Source of the DNA: JAYPEY01 sp964519245
GTDB taxonomy: Bacteria > Verrucomicrobiota > Verrucomicrobiia > Limisphaerales > JAYPEY01
Reading direction: 5' to 3'
DNA length: 37,222 bases
NCBI GenBank assembly: GCA_964519245.1
Contig: CAZFLK010000042.1
Location: forward strand, 1-37,222
In this document: positions 1 through 8,997 of the stretch, piece by piece
Layout: each line of letters begins with the position of its first letter
Position numbering within the stretch: position 1 is the first letter of the stretch
Translations under genes and position numbers: made by a program
Notes under the pieces: model-generated
Told to the model about the DNA's origin: nothing
The model's input: only the letters and a program-made list of their open reading frames with translations
Database searches by the model: none

Positions 1-1
1 C

Positions 2-235
2 GGGCTCTTCCAAGAGGCTTCCTTCAAGTGGCACGTCGAATTGGATCGATCCTATGTAATCAGCGACAAATGGCAGGATGCGGAGGCGGCGCGCCAGGTG
101 GGCTGCGTTTCGCTGCTGTTGAATTCCCCCAACTGCGGCACAGGCCACCACGACTACGTTGTCCCGGACATTGAATCCGCCTTCGAGCGAATCGTTCAGA
201 TCGAACAAAAACGACCACTGCTCGCTGAGAATTAG
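2..235 (+). CDS. HAD-IIIA phosphatase, GmhB-like (C-terminal part)
   Basis: Only the last 77 codons are in the window; the reading frame is open from base 2 and has no start here. The segment VISDKWQDAEAARQVGC fits HAD motifs III and IV of the histidinol-phosphatase / D,D-heptose 1,7-bisphosphate phosphatase (GmhB) group: a catalytic-support Lys followed by a metal-binding Asp pair, then the A-G/A-x-x-x-G-C turn. GmhB removes the 1- or 7-phosphate from heptose bisphosphate on the way to ADP-heptose for LPS core. A GT9 glycosyltransferase lies 1 kb away on the other strand, which fits a sugar-nucleotide or LPS setting. The N-terminal DxDxT nucleophile motif is outside the window, so the exact substrate cannot be assigned. 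Confidence 0.7.
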   Translation, partial: GLFQEASFKWHVELDRSYVISDKWQDAEAARQVGCVSLLLNSPNCGTGHHDYVVPDIESAFERIVQIEQKRPLLAEN

Positions 236-311
236 GCCGCCTCTCGCTATGCCTCCCGGCAGTCGGTCCGAAACAGGCCGACCACCGCCCACGCCAACGG
301 CCGCGGACGCT

Positions 312-1259
312 TCATTTCTCGGATTTGGCTGAAAGTTCCTTGGCTTCGGGGCGCGGTTCGTCGGATTTCTCGTCCGGTTTCGCTTCGGGTTTGGCGTCCT
401 TCTTCTCCCGTGAAAGCTGCGGCACATCGGAGCGCGCATATCGCCTTTGTCCGCCCTTGACCCGCACAAACCCGTTGCTGTCCGACATCAAGGCCGGACG
501 GGAAAAATCCGCATTGTGGGTCTGCCGAAGAATCAAACGCCCGTCCCCTCCAAACACGGAATAGTTGTAATCCCGCGCGATGGACCTGGGGGTCTGCAAC
601 AGGATGTGCAGATTGTTGTACTTGTCCAAGCGCAGCTCTTTCCGGCTGAAACTCATCATGTAATCGATCGGCGTCACCTTGTACACCTTGGTCTCATCCT
701 GGCTGCTCACCCGCAGATACATCTTCATCCGGTTGTTCATCAGATTCACCTTTTGCAGGGAATAGCGCCGAATCTCCGGCGAACCGTCCTCCAACCGGCC
801 GTCCAAGACCCCGAATTCCTTCTGCCAAACCGTGGCCCCACGAACGATATCCACCTTGAGCGGACTGCTCTGAATGGTCTGCCGCCATCCCGGCTCGCGG
901 ATCTCCACCGTGGCCGTAATGAAATACCGTCCACTCCGGCTCATGTCGAAATAAGGCGCAATGTTGAACGGGCGGACCGCCCGCATCGGGGAGTCGAGCT
1001 TGAACTCACCCTTGACCGGCATGTCCTGCATGATGCCCACATGCTTCGTGTCCAACGCCTGAACATCAAACACCAACCAGGCATTGTCGCGGCCGAAATG
1101 CAGCGGTCTCCCGGATTGATTCGCGATGCGAACGCCAACCACCAACTCCTCGTTCGGCAGGTATTCCTCCTGCTGACTCACCAGGTCGACCACCACGACC
1201 TGCGCCTGAACGCACAAGGAAACAAGACACAACAAAGCCCACGCCAGAAAAACTCTCAT
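312..1259 (-). CDS. secreted protein of unknown function
   Basis: 315 codons. The N-terminus (MRVFLAWALLCLVSLCVQA) is a clear Sec signal peptide, with likely cleavage after AQA near residue 20. The mature part looks beta-rich: the segment on unequal 'NQSGRPLHFGRDNAWLVFDV' resembles an intracellular proteinase inhibitor/BsuPI or Ig-like fold that describes strength relative to a baseline, but no catalytic motif is visible. The last 45 residues are a charged tail rich in Lys, Glu, Pro and Ala. It starts 43 bases after the stop of the GT9 gene on the same strand and is probably the last gene of that group. Function unknown; periplasmic or surface location is inferred from the signal peptide. Confidence 0.75.
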   Translation of the reverse strand: MRVFLAWALLCLVSLCVQAQVVVVDLVSQQEEYLPNEELVVGVRIANQSGRPLHFGRDNAWLVFDVQALDTKHVGIMQDMPVKGEFKLDSPMRAVRPFNIAPYFDMSRSGRYFITATVEIREPGWRQTIQSSPLKVDIVRGATVWQKEFGVLDGRLEDGSPEIRRYSLQKVNLMNNRMKMYLRVSSQDETKVYKVTPIDYMMSFSRKELRLDKYNNLHILLQTPRSIARDYNYSVFGGDGRLILRQTHNADFSRPALMSDSNGFVRVKGGQRRYARSDVPQLSREKKDAKPEAKPDEKSDEPRPEAKELSAKSEK

Positions 1260-1302
1260 AAAGCGCTAATGTACGGCCGTTGGACTTCCACGCAAGAAGG
1301 AA

Positions 1303-2337
1303 TCAGGCCGCAGCCTCCAATCGCCGCCGACGATCCATCACTCGCTCAAAAACGGAATCCGGATCCAGGGCAAGCAGGCACTCCATGGTATCCGTCCGCC
1401 GACAACTGGACTTCCTGCAGGGAACACACGGCAAGGCATCCGCCTGAAGAGTTTCCCTCAATTGACCGTAAGGGCCGGTCTGCCGCGGGTCCGTTGGCCC
1501 GAAGAGCCCCGTCACCGGCGTCCCGAGCGCGGCGCCGACATGCATGGGGCCGGTGTCATTGGTGATCAGCATCTCTGACTGGCGGATCCATTCGATCATC
1601 TCCAGAAGGGACGTTCGTCCGGTCAGATCCAATCTCCGTTCGGGATCCGACTGGGTCAGGGCCTCCCCCATGGACTGGTCGCCTCCACCCCCAATGACGG
1701 CAAACCTCACATTCGGCACAGCGTTCTCAATCCGCTCCATCAACCGATCAAAGTGCGCCACCGGCCACCGCTTTGTATTCCATCGCGCCCCGGGACAAAT
1801 GGTGATCAATGGCCCTGGGCGGCCCGCCAATTGTTGAGCGACATGAGCCGCCTCCGCTTCCCGTCGCGGCAACCACTCAAATTCCCAGGTCACCGGAACG
1901 CCCAGTGGCTGGAGCGTCTTCAAATACCAATCCACGGCGTGTGGGGAATCCATTGGCCGCCGCACAGCCACATCGTACGCCAGGCTGGCTCCCTCCCGCG
2001 GATTGTCCAACCCCACCGTCAATCCGCCATTGACCCACCAGGAAAACGCCGCGCTGCGCGCCAACCCCTGAAGATCCAGCACCCAGTCAAACCGCATGCG
2101 CCGCGCTTCGAAGACGGATCTGACAATGCCCCCCCAATGCCGAGGAGAGGCCCACTTGCGCCGCTGAAAACGCAGCAACGTATGAATGTCCGGATCGTCT
2201 TCAAGCAGGGAATCAAGATCGTCGGAAATCCACCAGGAAACCTCAGCGTCCGGATGAGCGGCCCGAATCATCCTCAGCAGCGGCAAGGCCTGCACGACAT
2301 CCCCGAGGGAACTGGGCTTGAGAATGAGAACCTTCAC
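1303..2337 (-). CDS. glycosyltransferase family 9 (heptosyltransferase-type)
   Basis: 344 codons from a GTG start. The frame is open further upstream to 2364, but the family begins exactly at VKVLILKPSSLGDVV, so the GTG at 2337 is preferred. The N-terminal K-P-S-S-L-G-D-V-V motif is the acceptor-side Rossmann start of WaaC/WaaF/RfaQ enzymes. The C-terminal MLITNDTGPMHVGAALGTP and the following GLFGPTDPRQTGPYG are the GT9 nucleotide-sugar site. GT9 enzymes transfer ADP-heptose (or related sugars) to LPS core at the inner face of the inner membrane. There is a four-cysteine patch near the C-terminus (CVPCRKSSC ... C), as in several WaaF/WaaC-like proteins. Donor and acceptor cannot be told from sequence; the nearby GmhB-like fragment supports heptose. 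Confidence 0.88.
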   Translation of the reverse strand: MKVLILKPSSLGDVVQALPLLRMIRAAHPDAEVSWWISDDLDSLLEDDPDIHTLLRFQRRKWASPRHWGGIVRSVFEARRMRFDWVLDLQGLARSAAFSWWVNGGLTVGLDNPREGASLAYDVAVRRPMDSPHAVDWYLKTLQPLGVPVTWEFEWLPRREAEAAHVAQQLAGRPGPLITICPGARWNTKRWPVAHFDRLMERIENAVPNVRFAVIGGGGDQSMGEALTQSDPERRLDLTGRTSLLEMIEWIRQSEMLITNDTGPMHVGAALGTPVTGLFGPTDPRQTGPYGQLRETLQADALPCVPCRKSSCRRTDTMECLLALDPDSVFERVMDRRRRLEAAA

Positions 2338-2406
2338 TCGATGACCACACCACCGGCTGCGCAAGGGAAGCGGCGACCCGTTCGACGCATCGGCCCCGCC
2401 CCCGGA

Positions 2407-3129
2407 TCACTTGCCGTAGTCGAGACGCTCCGCCAATCGCTCCGGAAGGCCCGCGTCCAAAATCTTCTGCTTGGTGGTCTCCTTGTCATACTCCAACCGG
2501 CGAAGCTCGATGGTGCCCTCGTCCATGTCGTAGATGACATAACCGCAACGCCAGTCCCCATCCCGAGGCTGGCCAATGCTGCCAACATTCACGAAATACT
2601 TCTTGCCGGGATCGACCTTGAATTTCGAATACGTCCCGCCGTGCACCTTGCTGTCCCGGATGAATGCGACCGGAACATGGGTGTGCCCGAAGAAGCAGAC
2701 GCTGGTGTTCTGGTAGGTGAAGCTGGCGGCGGCGTCCAGCTTGTTGAAGACATAACCCCATTTGCGCGGCACATCCAACGTCGCATGCACCAGGGTGAAG
2801 TTCGAAACCAACCGCAGATACTTCAATCCGGAAAGCCACTTGCGATCCTCTTCAGTCAACTGCTGACGGGTCCAAAGCACGGCCTCGGCAGCTGCGGGAT
2901 TGAAACCAGACAAATCCATTTCCTGCCCGATGAATTCATCATGGTTGCCTTTGACGACCGGCATGCCCGACTCCTTGATGCAATCGAGACACTCCTTCGG
3001 GTTGGCGCCATAGCCGACCACGTCCCCAAGACAAGCATAGTGCGTACAACCGTTCTCTTCGGCGTCTTCCAGAACAGTGCGCAGACCTTCCAGATTTCCG
3101 TGGATGTCGGCGAGTATTGCGTACTTCAT
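2407..3129 (-). CDS. calcineurin-like metallophosphoesterase
   Basis: 240 codons. The five metallophosphoesterase blocks are present: D-I-H-G-N at residues 8-12, GDVVGYGANP at about 35, GNHDEF at about 61, and FGHTHVP in the C-terminal half. This is the compact YfcE/MJ0936-like (DUF2436/Metallophos_2) subgroup that binds two metal ions and hydrolyses phosphomonoesters or phosphodiesters in the cytoplasm. There is no signal peptide. It lies 11 bases downstream of the acylphosphatase gene and 69 bases before the GT9 gene, so the three are probably co-transcribed. The substrate is not predictable; proteins of this group include phosphodiesterases and protein phosphatases. Confidence 0.9.
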   Translation of the reverse strand: MKYAILADIHGNLEGLRTVLEDAEENGCTHYACLGDVVGYGANPKECLDCIKESGMPVVKGNHDEFIGQEMDLSGFNPAAAEAVLWTRQQLTEEDRKWLSGLKYLRLVSNFTLVHATLDVPRKWGYVFNKLDAAASFTYQNTSVCFFGHTHVPVAFIRDSKVHGGTYSKFKVDPGKKYFVNVGSIGQPRDGDWRCGYVIYDMDEGTIELRRLEYDKETTKQKILDAGLPERLAERLDYGK

Positions 3130-3140
3130 TTCAAAAAATG

Positions 3141-3434
3141 CTATCTGACAATTTCAAATCCGCGAAACTCCGTCGTCGCCTCGCTCCAATCCGTCTCTTC
3201 GTTCCGAATCAACCGGCCAAGCCCTTCGTCCCGAATGGCCTGCCGAAAGGCCTCCAACTCTTCCCGTTCTCCCTCGGCAATCAATTCCACCCGGCCATCA
3301 TCCAAATTGCGAACAACACCCGTGACATCAAACCCCAAAGCCACCGACTTGCAGGTGTATCGGAACCCCACGCCCTGCACCCGGCCCGAGTAACAAACTC
3401 TCAATCTGCGACGTCCCATCTCGATAAACGACAT
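3141..3434 (-). CDS. acyP: acylphosphatase
   Basis: 97 codons. The acylphosphatase signature is complete: V-Q-G-V-G-F-R-Y-T, whose Arg binds the phosphate, and V-V-R-N-L-D-D-G-R-V-E, whose Asn orients the water. The usual family length is about 90-100 residues. The enzyme hydrolyses acyl phosphates such as carbamoyl phosphate or 1,3-bisphosphoglycerate in the cytosol. Two starts are possible, at 3434 or at an internal ATG at 3419 (MGRRRLRV); family alignments start close to the second. It is followed after 6 bases by the metallophosphoesterase stop-start junction region on the same strand, implying an operon. Confidence 0.92.
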   Translation of the reverse strand: MSFIEMGRRRLRVCYSGRVQGVGFRYTCKSVALGFDVTGVVRNLDDGRVELIAEGEREELEAFRQAIRDEGLGRLIRNEETDWSEATTEFRGFEIVR

Positions 3435-3549
3435 AGTCGTCGTTCCTACACCGGAACAACGCTCCCTTCAAAACGGGCGAATCAGAGGTTCCGGTCCCGC
3501 GATGAAGCCACAAACCCTCCCTTTTGCGCAAGGACTTTTGGCATGCAGT

Positions 3550-6429
3550 CTAACGCCGTCGCTTGCGAGCGCGCCGCTTGGCGGCCAGGAGACGATCGGT
3601 CGCGCTCTCCTCGCTCTTTGATTCCTCCTCGGCGGAGGGCTCTCCCTCACCCGCGGCTGCAACCGGCTCTGAAGACCGCACCGGGAGGTCGACCGGGGCC
3701 GACGAAGCCTCATCCGGCTGAAACAGGTCGCTGCGCGCCTCGACCTGCCTGCCAGCCCCGGTTTTCCGCGCCCGAACAGTGTCGCGCCTGGCCAAGAGGG
3801 CAGACAATGATTCGTCCTCCCCGCCCTCGCCCCTGACCGGCTTCCAGAACAACAGCCAGCGACGCAGGGTCCGGGTCGCCCTCGCCCATTCCTCCCGGTC
3901 AATCTGAATTCTGCGGACGCCGACATCCAGGGGAAACAGCAACACCGCCAGCTTCAGCAACAACTCCCAAAGGCTGCGCGGCTGAAAGGTCTTCTCGCGA
4001 TCATGCACAAAGGGATTTTCTCGCATTGTCCGGGGATCAAGGACCTCGCCGCCGCCCGCCTCCGCGACGCGGCGAAGCCGGTTCAGGTCGGGCTCGCTGT
4101 CGTTGAACTCGGGGGAATAATCGACGCTGGCGCCCAAAGCCTGGGAGCCGACCGGACGGCCATCGCTCATTTCCATCAGGTTCAACATGTAGGAGCCCAC
4201 CTCCTTGGTCGGAAACCGCGCCTCGTACCTTCCCGGCCCGGTCTGTTCCAGGCGCACGACCTCCTTCTCGCCGCTCGGGCTGACCACAGCCGTCTGCAGG
4301 CGCAGGAAATTCCGGTAGTCTCCCTTCTCATCCACCGCCTCAACCGAGACCACCCCTTCGCCATTCTCGATTGCCACCTCGGTCGTGAAATCCGCGTTCT
4401 CGAGCCGGCGCAGGCTCCAGTTGGCAATCTGCGTCCAAAATTGCCGGTAGCTGTCCCAACTCAGCCAATTCCTGGCCCACCTTGCCTTGGCGTCCGACGT
4501 GAACGCCACGGAGCGGCCCAGTCCGTATTGCCAATGAGCCAGCAACGGGTCCCCCTTGTCGGAAACCAGCGCCGTTTCCGCCCTCGGCTTGTCGCTCGTG
4601 GCGACATACCCCTGCAGGACAGGATACCCCTGAAGCCCGCGCGTCAACTCCGTGGCTGCCGCCACCTGCGGCGTAAACGGCTCCTCAAAGATCGCCGACT
4701 TGAGAATCACCGCGGTCTCCTTGACAAAGATCTGCGGCAGCATCCCTGCATTGTTCACGTCATAAAATCGACCGTTCCCCTTGTTTGCGATGTCGATCAT
4801 CGTCTGTGGCCCCGCGTGTCCGGAAATCAGCACCGTGCTCACCGTGATTCTGGCCTCGCGCATCTTGGCCATCAATTCGTCCTCCGGGGGCCCGGGATCG
4901 CCGTCGCTGAAGACGATCATGTGCTTGAGATTGGCGTTGGATTCCTTCAACCCCTCGTAGCCCATGGCCATGAGCCCCTTGAAACTGGGAAGATCGCCCT
5001 GGTTCATGCCCATGATCTTGGAGCCAATCTCCTTCTTGTCGCCGACCTCCTGCAATTCAAACAGCCACTTGTCGCTGCCGTCCCACAGCAACACGCCAAG
5101 CTCGTCCTGGGGGCCCAGGGCCTGCAGGGCCCCGAAAGCGATGTCCCGTGCGATCTGGTTGCCATTGTTGAACTCCATCCCGTGCATCAGCAGGGCCAAC
5201 GCTCCCTTGGGCAACACCTTCTTGCTGTCGAGCTCCATGCTCACTGGAAGCATCGATTCCAACGGGGTGCCGCGGTAGGCGCCCGCGGCAAAGGACTGAT
5301 CGCCCCCGATCGCAACCACCCCCACGCCAAAATCGCGCACGGCGCTCTCCAGCAGTTTCATCATTTCCCCGCCAAGTTCACCGGCGGCTATGTTGCTGAG
5401 GAAAATGGAGTCGTAGCTCTGCATCTCCGCCAGCGTTCCCGGCATGACCTCGAGCCCCCCGGCCGTGATATCCAACCGGGCAGACCGCAGAGCCTGAACC
5501 AGTTGGGCATCCTGAGCCGGGTCGCTGGAAACCACCAGCAAGCTGGGGTCCCCCTGAACATTCACAAAGCTGGTCGCCTTGTTGTTCTGGGGCAACAAGT
5601 CTACCGCCGCGTCCACCTCCACCCGATACTCATAGAATCCCGGATCCTCCAAGGTCTGGGGAAAAGTAAACAGATTCTTCCCCGGCGTCAGATCCACAGT
5701 CTGCTCGCCCAGATACCGCTCGTTGCGAAACAGGCGCACCGTCGAGGTCTGCGCCCGGTCCGCGGTCACGAAGATCTTCGCGTCGAAGGTCTGCCCCTCC
5801 TTCAACTTGCCGGGAACCCCGATGCGTTGCACCGTCACGTCGTTGCCCCGCGTGGAGCCCAGCGGCAGCACATCGACGGTGACATCCATGGTCCGGGCGT
5901 TGCGCGCCTCGGCGAGGACGTCGCCCAGGTTTTCGTTGCCGTCCGACACGAGAACGAGCCGCTTCTGCCCGGCCTCAGGAAACGCCGCGGTCCCCAAACG
6001 CACGGCCCCGGCGAGGTCGCTGCGTTCGGTTCCGATCACCGCGTGAATCTTCTCGAGATCGACGATCGCGTTCGGCGAGAACTCGATGGCCGCCTCGGTT
6101 CCAAACACCACCACCCCGGCCTTGTCTTCCTCCTTCTTGTCGCCCGCATACTTGTTGATCAAATCCAAGGCCATCTCCTGCTGCCTTGACGGAATGCTGT
6201 CCGAACGATCCAGCAGGAAATACACGTTCATGCCCTCCTGCGGAATCAACCGCTGAAGGCCCGCAATCGCGAGGATGACCAGCGTCACAATGACGAACCG
6301 TAGCCCAAAGGCGATCCAACGACGCCAGGGGCTGATCTGCACATGCGTCTTCAGCGCGAACCAGATCGTGAACGCGAGCGCGGGAAGCAGGAGCAGGAGC
6401 CACTCCGGATGGGTGAACTGGTAATTCAT
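3550..6429 (-). CDS. large membrane VWA / glutamine-amidotransferase-like protein
   Basis: 959 codons. Two transmembrane helices lie at about residues 9-28 and 38-58, as in BatA/BatB-type proteins. A VWA domain follows with a MIDAS start at D74-x-S76-x-S78. The middle contains GGDQSFAAGAYRGTPLESMLPV-type text (cut here to its key features: Gly-Gly, Phe, Gly-x-Tyr, Thr-Pro-Leu, Leu-Pro-Val), typical of the putative glutamine amidotransferase domain (DUF1355/PF07090) of Planctomycetes and Verrucomicrobia. A second VWA-like region (IVFSDGDPGPP) follows, then a further helix near the C-terminus and a basic tail (AAKRRARKRRR). The start overlaps the stop of the permease-NHL gene by four bases (ATGA), so they are translationally coupled. 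Family members sit in MoxR/DUF58/Bat clusters; the molecular role is unknown. Confidence 0.85.
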   Translation of the reverse strand: MNYQFTHPEWLLLLLPALAFTIWFALKTHVQISPWRRWIAFGLRFVIVTLVILAIAGLQRLIPQEGMNVYFLLDRSDSIPSRQQEMALDLINKYAGDKKEEDKAGVVVFGTEAAIEFSPNAIVDLEKIHAVIGTERSDLAGAVRLGTAAFPEAGQKRLVLVSDGNENLGDVLAEARNARTMDVTVDVLPLGSTRGNDVTVQRIGVPGKLKEGQTFDAKIFVTADRAQTSTVRLFRNERYLGEQTVDLTPGKNLFTFPQTLEDPGFYEYRVEVDAAVDLLPQNNKATSFVNVQGDPSLLVVSSDPAQDAQLVQALRSARLDITAGGLEVMPGTLAEMQSYDSIFLSNIAAGELGGEMMKLLESAVRDFGVGVVAIGGDQSFAAGAYRGTPLESMLPVSMELDSKKVLPKGALALLMHGMEFNNGNQIARDIAFGALQALGPQDELGVLLWDGSDKWLFELQEVGDKKEIGSKIMGMNQGDLPSFKGLMAMGYEGLKESNANLKHMIVFSDGDPGPPEDELMAKMREARITVSTVLISGHAGPQTMIDIANKGNGRFYDVNNAGMLPQIFVKETAVILKSAIFEEPFTPQVAAATELTRGLQGYPVLQGYVATSDKPRAETALVSDKGDPLLAHWQYGLGRSVAFTSDAKARWARNWLSWDSYRQFWTQIANWSLRRLENADFTTEVAIENGEGVVSVEAVDEKGDYRNFLRLQTAVVSPSGEKEVVRLEQTGPGRYEARFPTKEVGSYMLNLMEMSDGRPVGSQALGASVDYSPEFNDSEPDLNRLRRVAEAGGGEVLDPRTMRENPFVHDREKTFQPRSLWELLLKLAVLLFPLDVGVRRIQIDREEWARATRTLRRWLLFWKPVRGEGGEDESLSALLARRDTVRARKTGAGRQVEARSDLFQPDEASSAPVDLPVRSSEPVAAAGEGEPSAEEESKSEESATDRLLAAKRRARKRRR

Positions 6430-8972
6430 GCCGCCCCCCTCCCTCGTTGATTCTCCCCGCGCCCGACGCCAACCCGCACATCATCCTGTGGAGCCTTTCT
6501 CCCGGCGGGCTCACCGGAACCGGCCCGGGAATCGAATTCCGGGATCCGCGCGCCAGGACCCGCCTCCTCCATTCCTCTTTCGCTCATGCCCTTCTCCAAC
6601 GCCGCCCCGATCGGTTTCCAGGTCCCTTTTCGACGGATGAGCTTCTGCACCCGATGGTTGGCTGAATCCGCCACATAGAGATTGCCCTTGGAATCGAAGA
6701 CGATCGACCACGGATTGGCGAACTCCCCCAAGCGCGCGCCCGGTCCCCCGACCGTTTCCAATGGCCGGTCGTCCGCATCGAAGATCTGCAGCCGGCTGTT
6801 GCCAAACTCGCAGACATACTGCACGCCGTTGCCATCAAGGCGGATGTCATACGGATAACTCATTTCCCCGACGTCCGCGCCGGCGCGTCCATGCTCACGC
6901 AGGAACTCCCCCTTGCTGGAAAAGACCTGGATCCGATGATTGCAGGAATCCGCCACATAGACGCGATCCTCCGGATCAACACCCAGGCCTTCGGCACGAT
7001 TGAATTCACCCGGCCCGTCGCCTTCTTGACCAAACGAAAAATGAAAGGTTTCGCCCCGGGGTGAGAAACACTGCACGCGTTCGACGACTTGAAACTCGCT
7101 GACAAAGAGCCGACCGTCGGAAGCCATTGCAACCGCGCGGGGAAAGGCGAGCATTCCCGGTCCTTCTCCCCGCTCGCCCCATTGCGTCACCAGGGAGCCA
7201 TCCGGGGCATGGTGGTTGATCCGCGCGTAATGCGGCTCCACAACCACGATGTTCCCGTCGCCATCCGCCAACATGCCCTTCGGGCGCCCCCGGTCTGTCT
7301 CCGGCATCTGCCAGTGAAGCAGGTAGTCGCCAGACTCCGAGAACTTCTGCACCCGCCCCGTCATGTCCACGACATAGAGATTATCCTCCGAATCGACGGC
7401 CAACGAACGGGGCTTGTTGAATTGTCCGGGGCCCGTTCCGCGCTCTCCGACCAGCTTCGCGCCTTCAAAGAACCGGCTGTCCAAGGCGAGCGTAGCGATG
7501 CTCTCGGACGCGGAAGTCCGGCCTTCCCCGCAACCGGCGACCAGCGCCGCCGCCCCACAGACGCCACACAAGGACGCAGTGCGGACCAACACGCCGCGTC
7601 GCAGCGCAGCCCTGACCGTCGTCCAGACGACCAACGGCGCCAAGGCCAGGCACAACAGAATCAGGCAAAGGGCGTTGACCTGGGAATTGTGCCCGTAGTG
7701 CAGCAGATTGAACACCTGCATCGGCAAGGTCTGCATCCCCGGCGGCGCCACGAGCAGGACCGCGTCCACATCCCACAAACACAGCAAGAAGGCCGCATAC
7801 CAGACAATCAACGTCGCCCCGCCCGCCTGCGGCCAAATCCCATGCCGAAACCGCTCCCAACGCGATGCGCCGCAGAGAACGGCGAACTCCAACCCCTCCC
7901 GGTCAAGTGAACGCAGCGCCGTCCGCATTCCAGACCAACCGATCGCTACGTAGCGCAGCGTCAAGGCGATCAGGACGATGCCCGCGCCGCGATAGATCCA
8001 ATCCAAGCCCGGGCGGTTGAAAACGGGAATCAAGGCCACGCTGAGCAGCGCGCCCGGAATGAAGAAACCAAACCAACTGAGGCCGACCAGTCGACGCCGC
8101 CAAGTCCAACCGCCGATTGCCACGATCAGGGTCGCGCCCCCCGCCGCCAACACGGCCGAGTGGCGGACATTCGCCCGGTTCGCGGACCACGCCCCTCCCA
8201 AATCCGCCCACGTTCGCTCGCTGAGGGCCAACTGCGCCATCGGAAGCGCAACCGAAATCGCCACAACCGAGACCGCCAGAAGCGAGTTCAGCTGAACGAC
8301 GCCGATGCCCAGGCGAGCCCTGAACAATCTGGGATCCACCTCTTTCCCGGTGTGCGGCAGGCGAAACTGCCGGTGTCGGATGGCAAACAACAGGATTGCA
8401 GGAGCAAGCAGCAGCGGCCACCCGGCCTGGAACGCGCCCGCAGCGTCATTCGCCGTATTGAACCGCAGCCAGATTTCGGCTGGCCAAGTCTTCACCTGTA
8501 GAATGGCCGGCACGGCAAAATTCCCCAGGGCCAACACGAAGACCAGGCCCATCGCAACCCGCAACGCGGGCAGGACTGAAGGGGCCATCAGGTCGCGCAG
8601 AAGCCATTTTCCCCGCAGCATGGGATCGCATTCCAGCAACTCCGCGTCCAACCGTCGCCAGGCCATGTGCGCCGCCGCTCCCACTACCGGCCACAGCATC
8701 AGTCCGAGAATCCAGGCGCAACCCCACAGGGAATACACATCGAAGGGGATCACCGACCGCAACCGTCCCGTATTACCCAGCAGGTCAATCCAGATCCCGG
8801 TCACGAGGAACGACGGCAGGGCAAAGGCGACGATCATGCCCCCGAAAGCCAGCCGCCGTCCGCGTCGCCCCAGCGTCAGGCTCCACAGGGCCGCCGACAA
8901 ACCGAAGACCGTCGCCGCCGCCGTTGCCAGCAACGCGACCATCAGACTGTTTGTGAGCAACGCCCAGTGCAT
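6426..8972 (-). CDS. ABC permease (iron/spermidine type) fused to NHL beta-propeller
   Basis: 848 codons in one uninterrupted frame. Residues 1 to about 460 are a multi-helix permease with two BPD_transp_1-like halves; EAA-type cytoplasmic loops are visible at ELLECDPMLRGKWLLRDLM and EGLEFAVLCGASRWERFRHG. This is the AfuB/FbpB layout of ferric-ion importers. At V461 a signal-peptide-like stretch begins and ends in L-V-A-G-C481, a lipobox-like motif. Residues about 500-790 hold six NHL repeats (for example GPGEFNRAEGLGVDPEDRVY, followed by a V-A-D and an R-I-Q-V-F strand), predicting a six-bladed propeller. The tail is charged. It follows the substrate-binding protein gene by 22 bases and overlaps the VWA gene. 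The second half looks like an NHL lipoprotein gene whose upstream stop was lost. No ABC ATPase gene is in the window. Confidence 0.8.
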   Translation of the reverse strand: MHWALLTNSLMVALLATAAATVFGLSAALWSLTLGRRGRRLAFGGMIVAFALPSFLVTGIWIDLLGNTGRLRSVIPFDVYSLWGCAWILGLMLWPVVGAAAHMAWRRLDAELLECDPMLRGKWLLRDLMAPSVLPALRVAMGLVFVLALGNFAVPAILQVKTWPAEIWLRFNTANDAAGAFQAGWPLLLAPAILLFAIRHRQFRLPHTGKEVDPRLFRARLGIGVVQLNSLLAVSVVAISVALPMAQLALSERTWADLGGAWSANRANVRHSAVLAAGGATLIVAIGGWTWRRRLVGLSWFGFFIPGALLSVALIPVFNRPGLDWIYRGAGIVLIALTLRYVAIGWSGMRTALRSLDREGLEFAVLCGASRWERFRHGIWPQAGGATLIVWYAAFLLCLWDVDAVLLVAPPGMQTLPMQVFNLLHYGHNSQVNALCLILLCLALAPLVVWTTVRAALRRGVLVRTASLCGVCGAAALVAGCGEGRTSASESIATLALDSRFFEGAKLVGERGTGPGQFNKPRSLAVDSEDNLYVVDMTGRVQKFSESGDYLLHWQMPETDRGRPKGMLADGDGNIVVVEPHYARINHHAPDGSLVTQWGERGEGPGMLAFPRAVAMASDGRLFVSEFQVVERVQCFSPRGETFHFSFGQEGDGPGEFNRAEGLGVDPEDRVYVADSCNHRIQVFSSKGEFLREHGRAGADVGEMSYPYDIRLDGNGVQYVCEFGNSRLQIFDADDRPLETVGGPGARLGEFANPWSIVFDSKGNLYVADSANHRVQKLIRRKGTWKPIGAALEKGMSERGMEEAGPGARIPEFDSRAGSGEPAGRKAPQDDVRVGVGRGENQRGRGAA

Positions 8973-8978
8973 TTCATC

Positions 8979-8997
8979 TCAATCAATCAATCAATCA
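8979..8997 (-). repeat. tetranucleotide repeat abutting a stop codon
   Basis: Four TCAA units plus TCA on the plus strand. The last TCA is the stop codon (TGA) of the substrate-binding protein gene, and the units fill most of the 22-base gap to the permease start. Confidence 0.7.

Noticed and set aside
236..311. Rho-independent terminator between the convergent first two genes
   Set aside because: A short GTCGG/CCGAC pairing exists, but there is no T tract and the stem is weak.
4003..6189. 728-codon plus-strand open frame opposite the large VWA gene
   Set aside because: Composition is a His/Arg/Leu-rich antisense shadow of GC-rich codons; no domain is recognisable and the minus-strand gene has clear VWA and GATase-like motifs.
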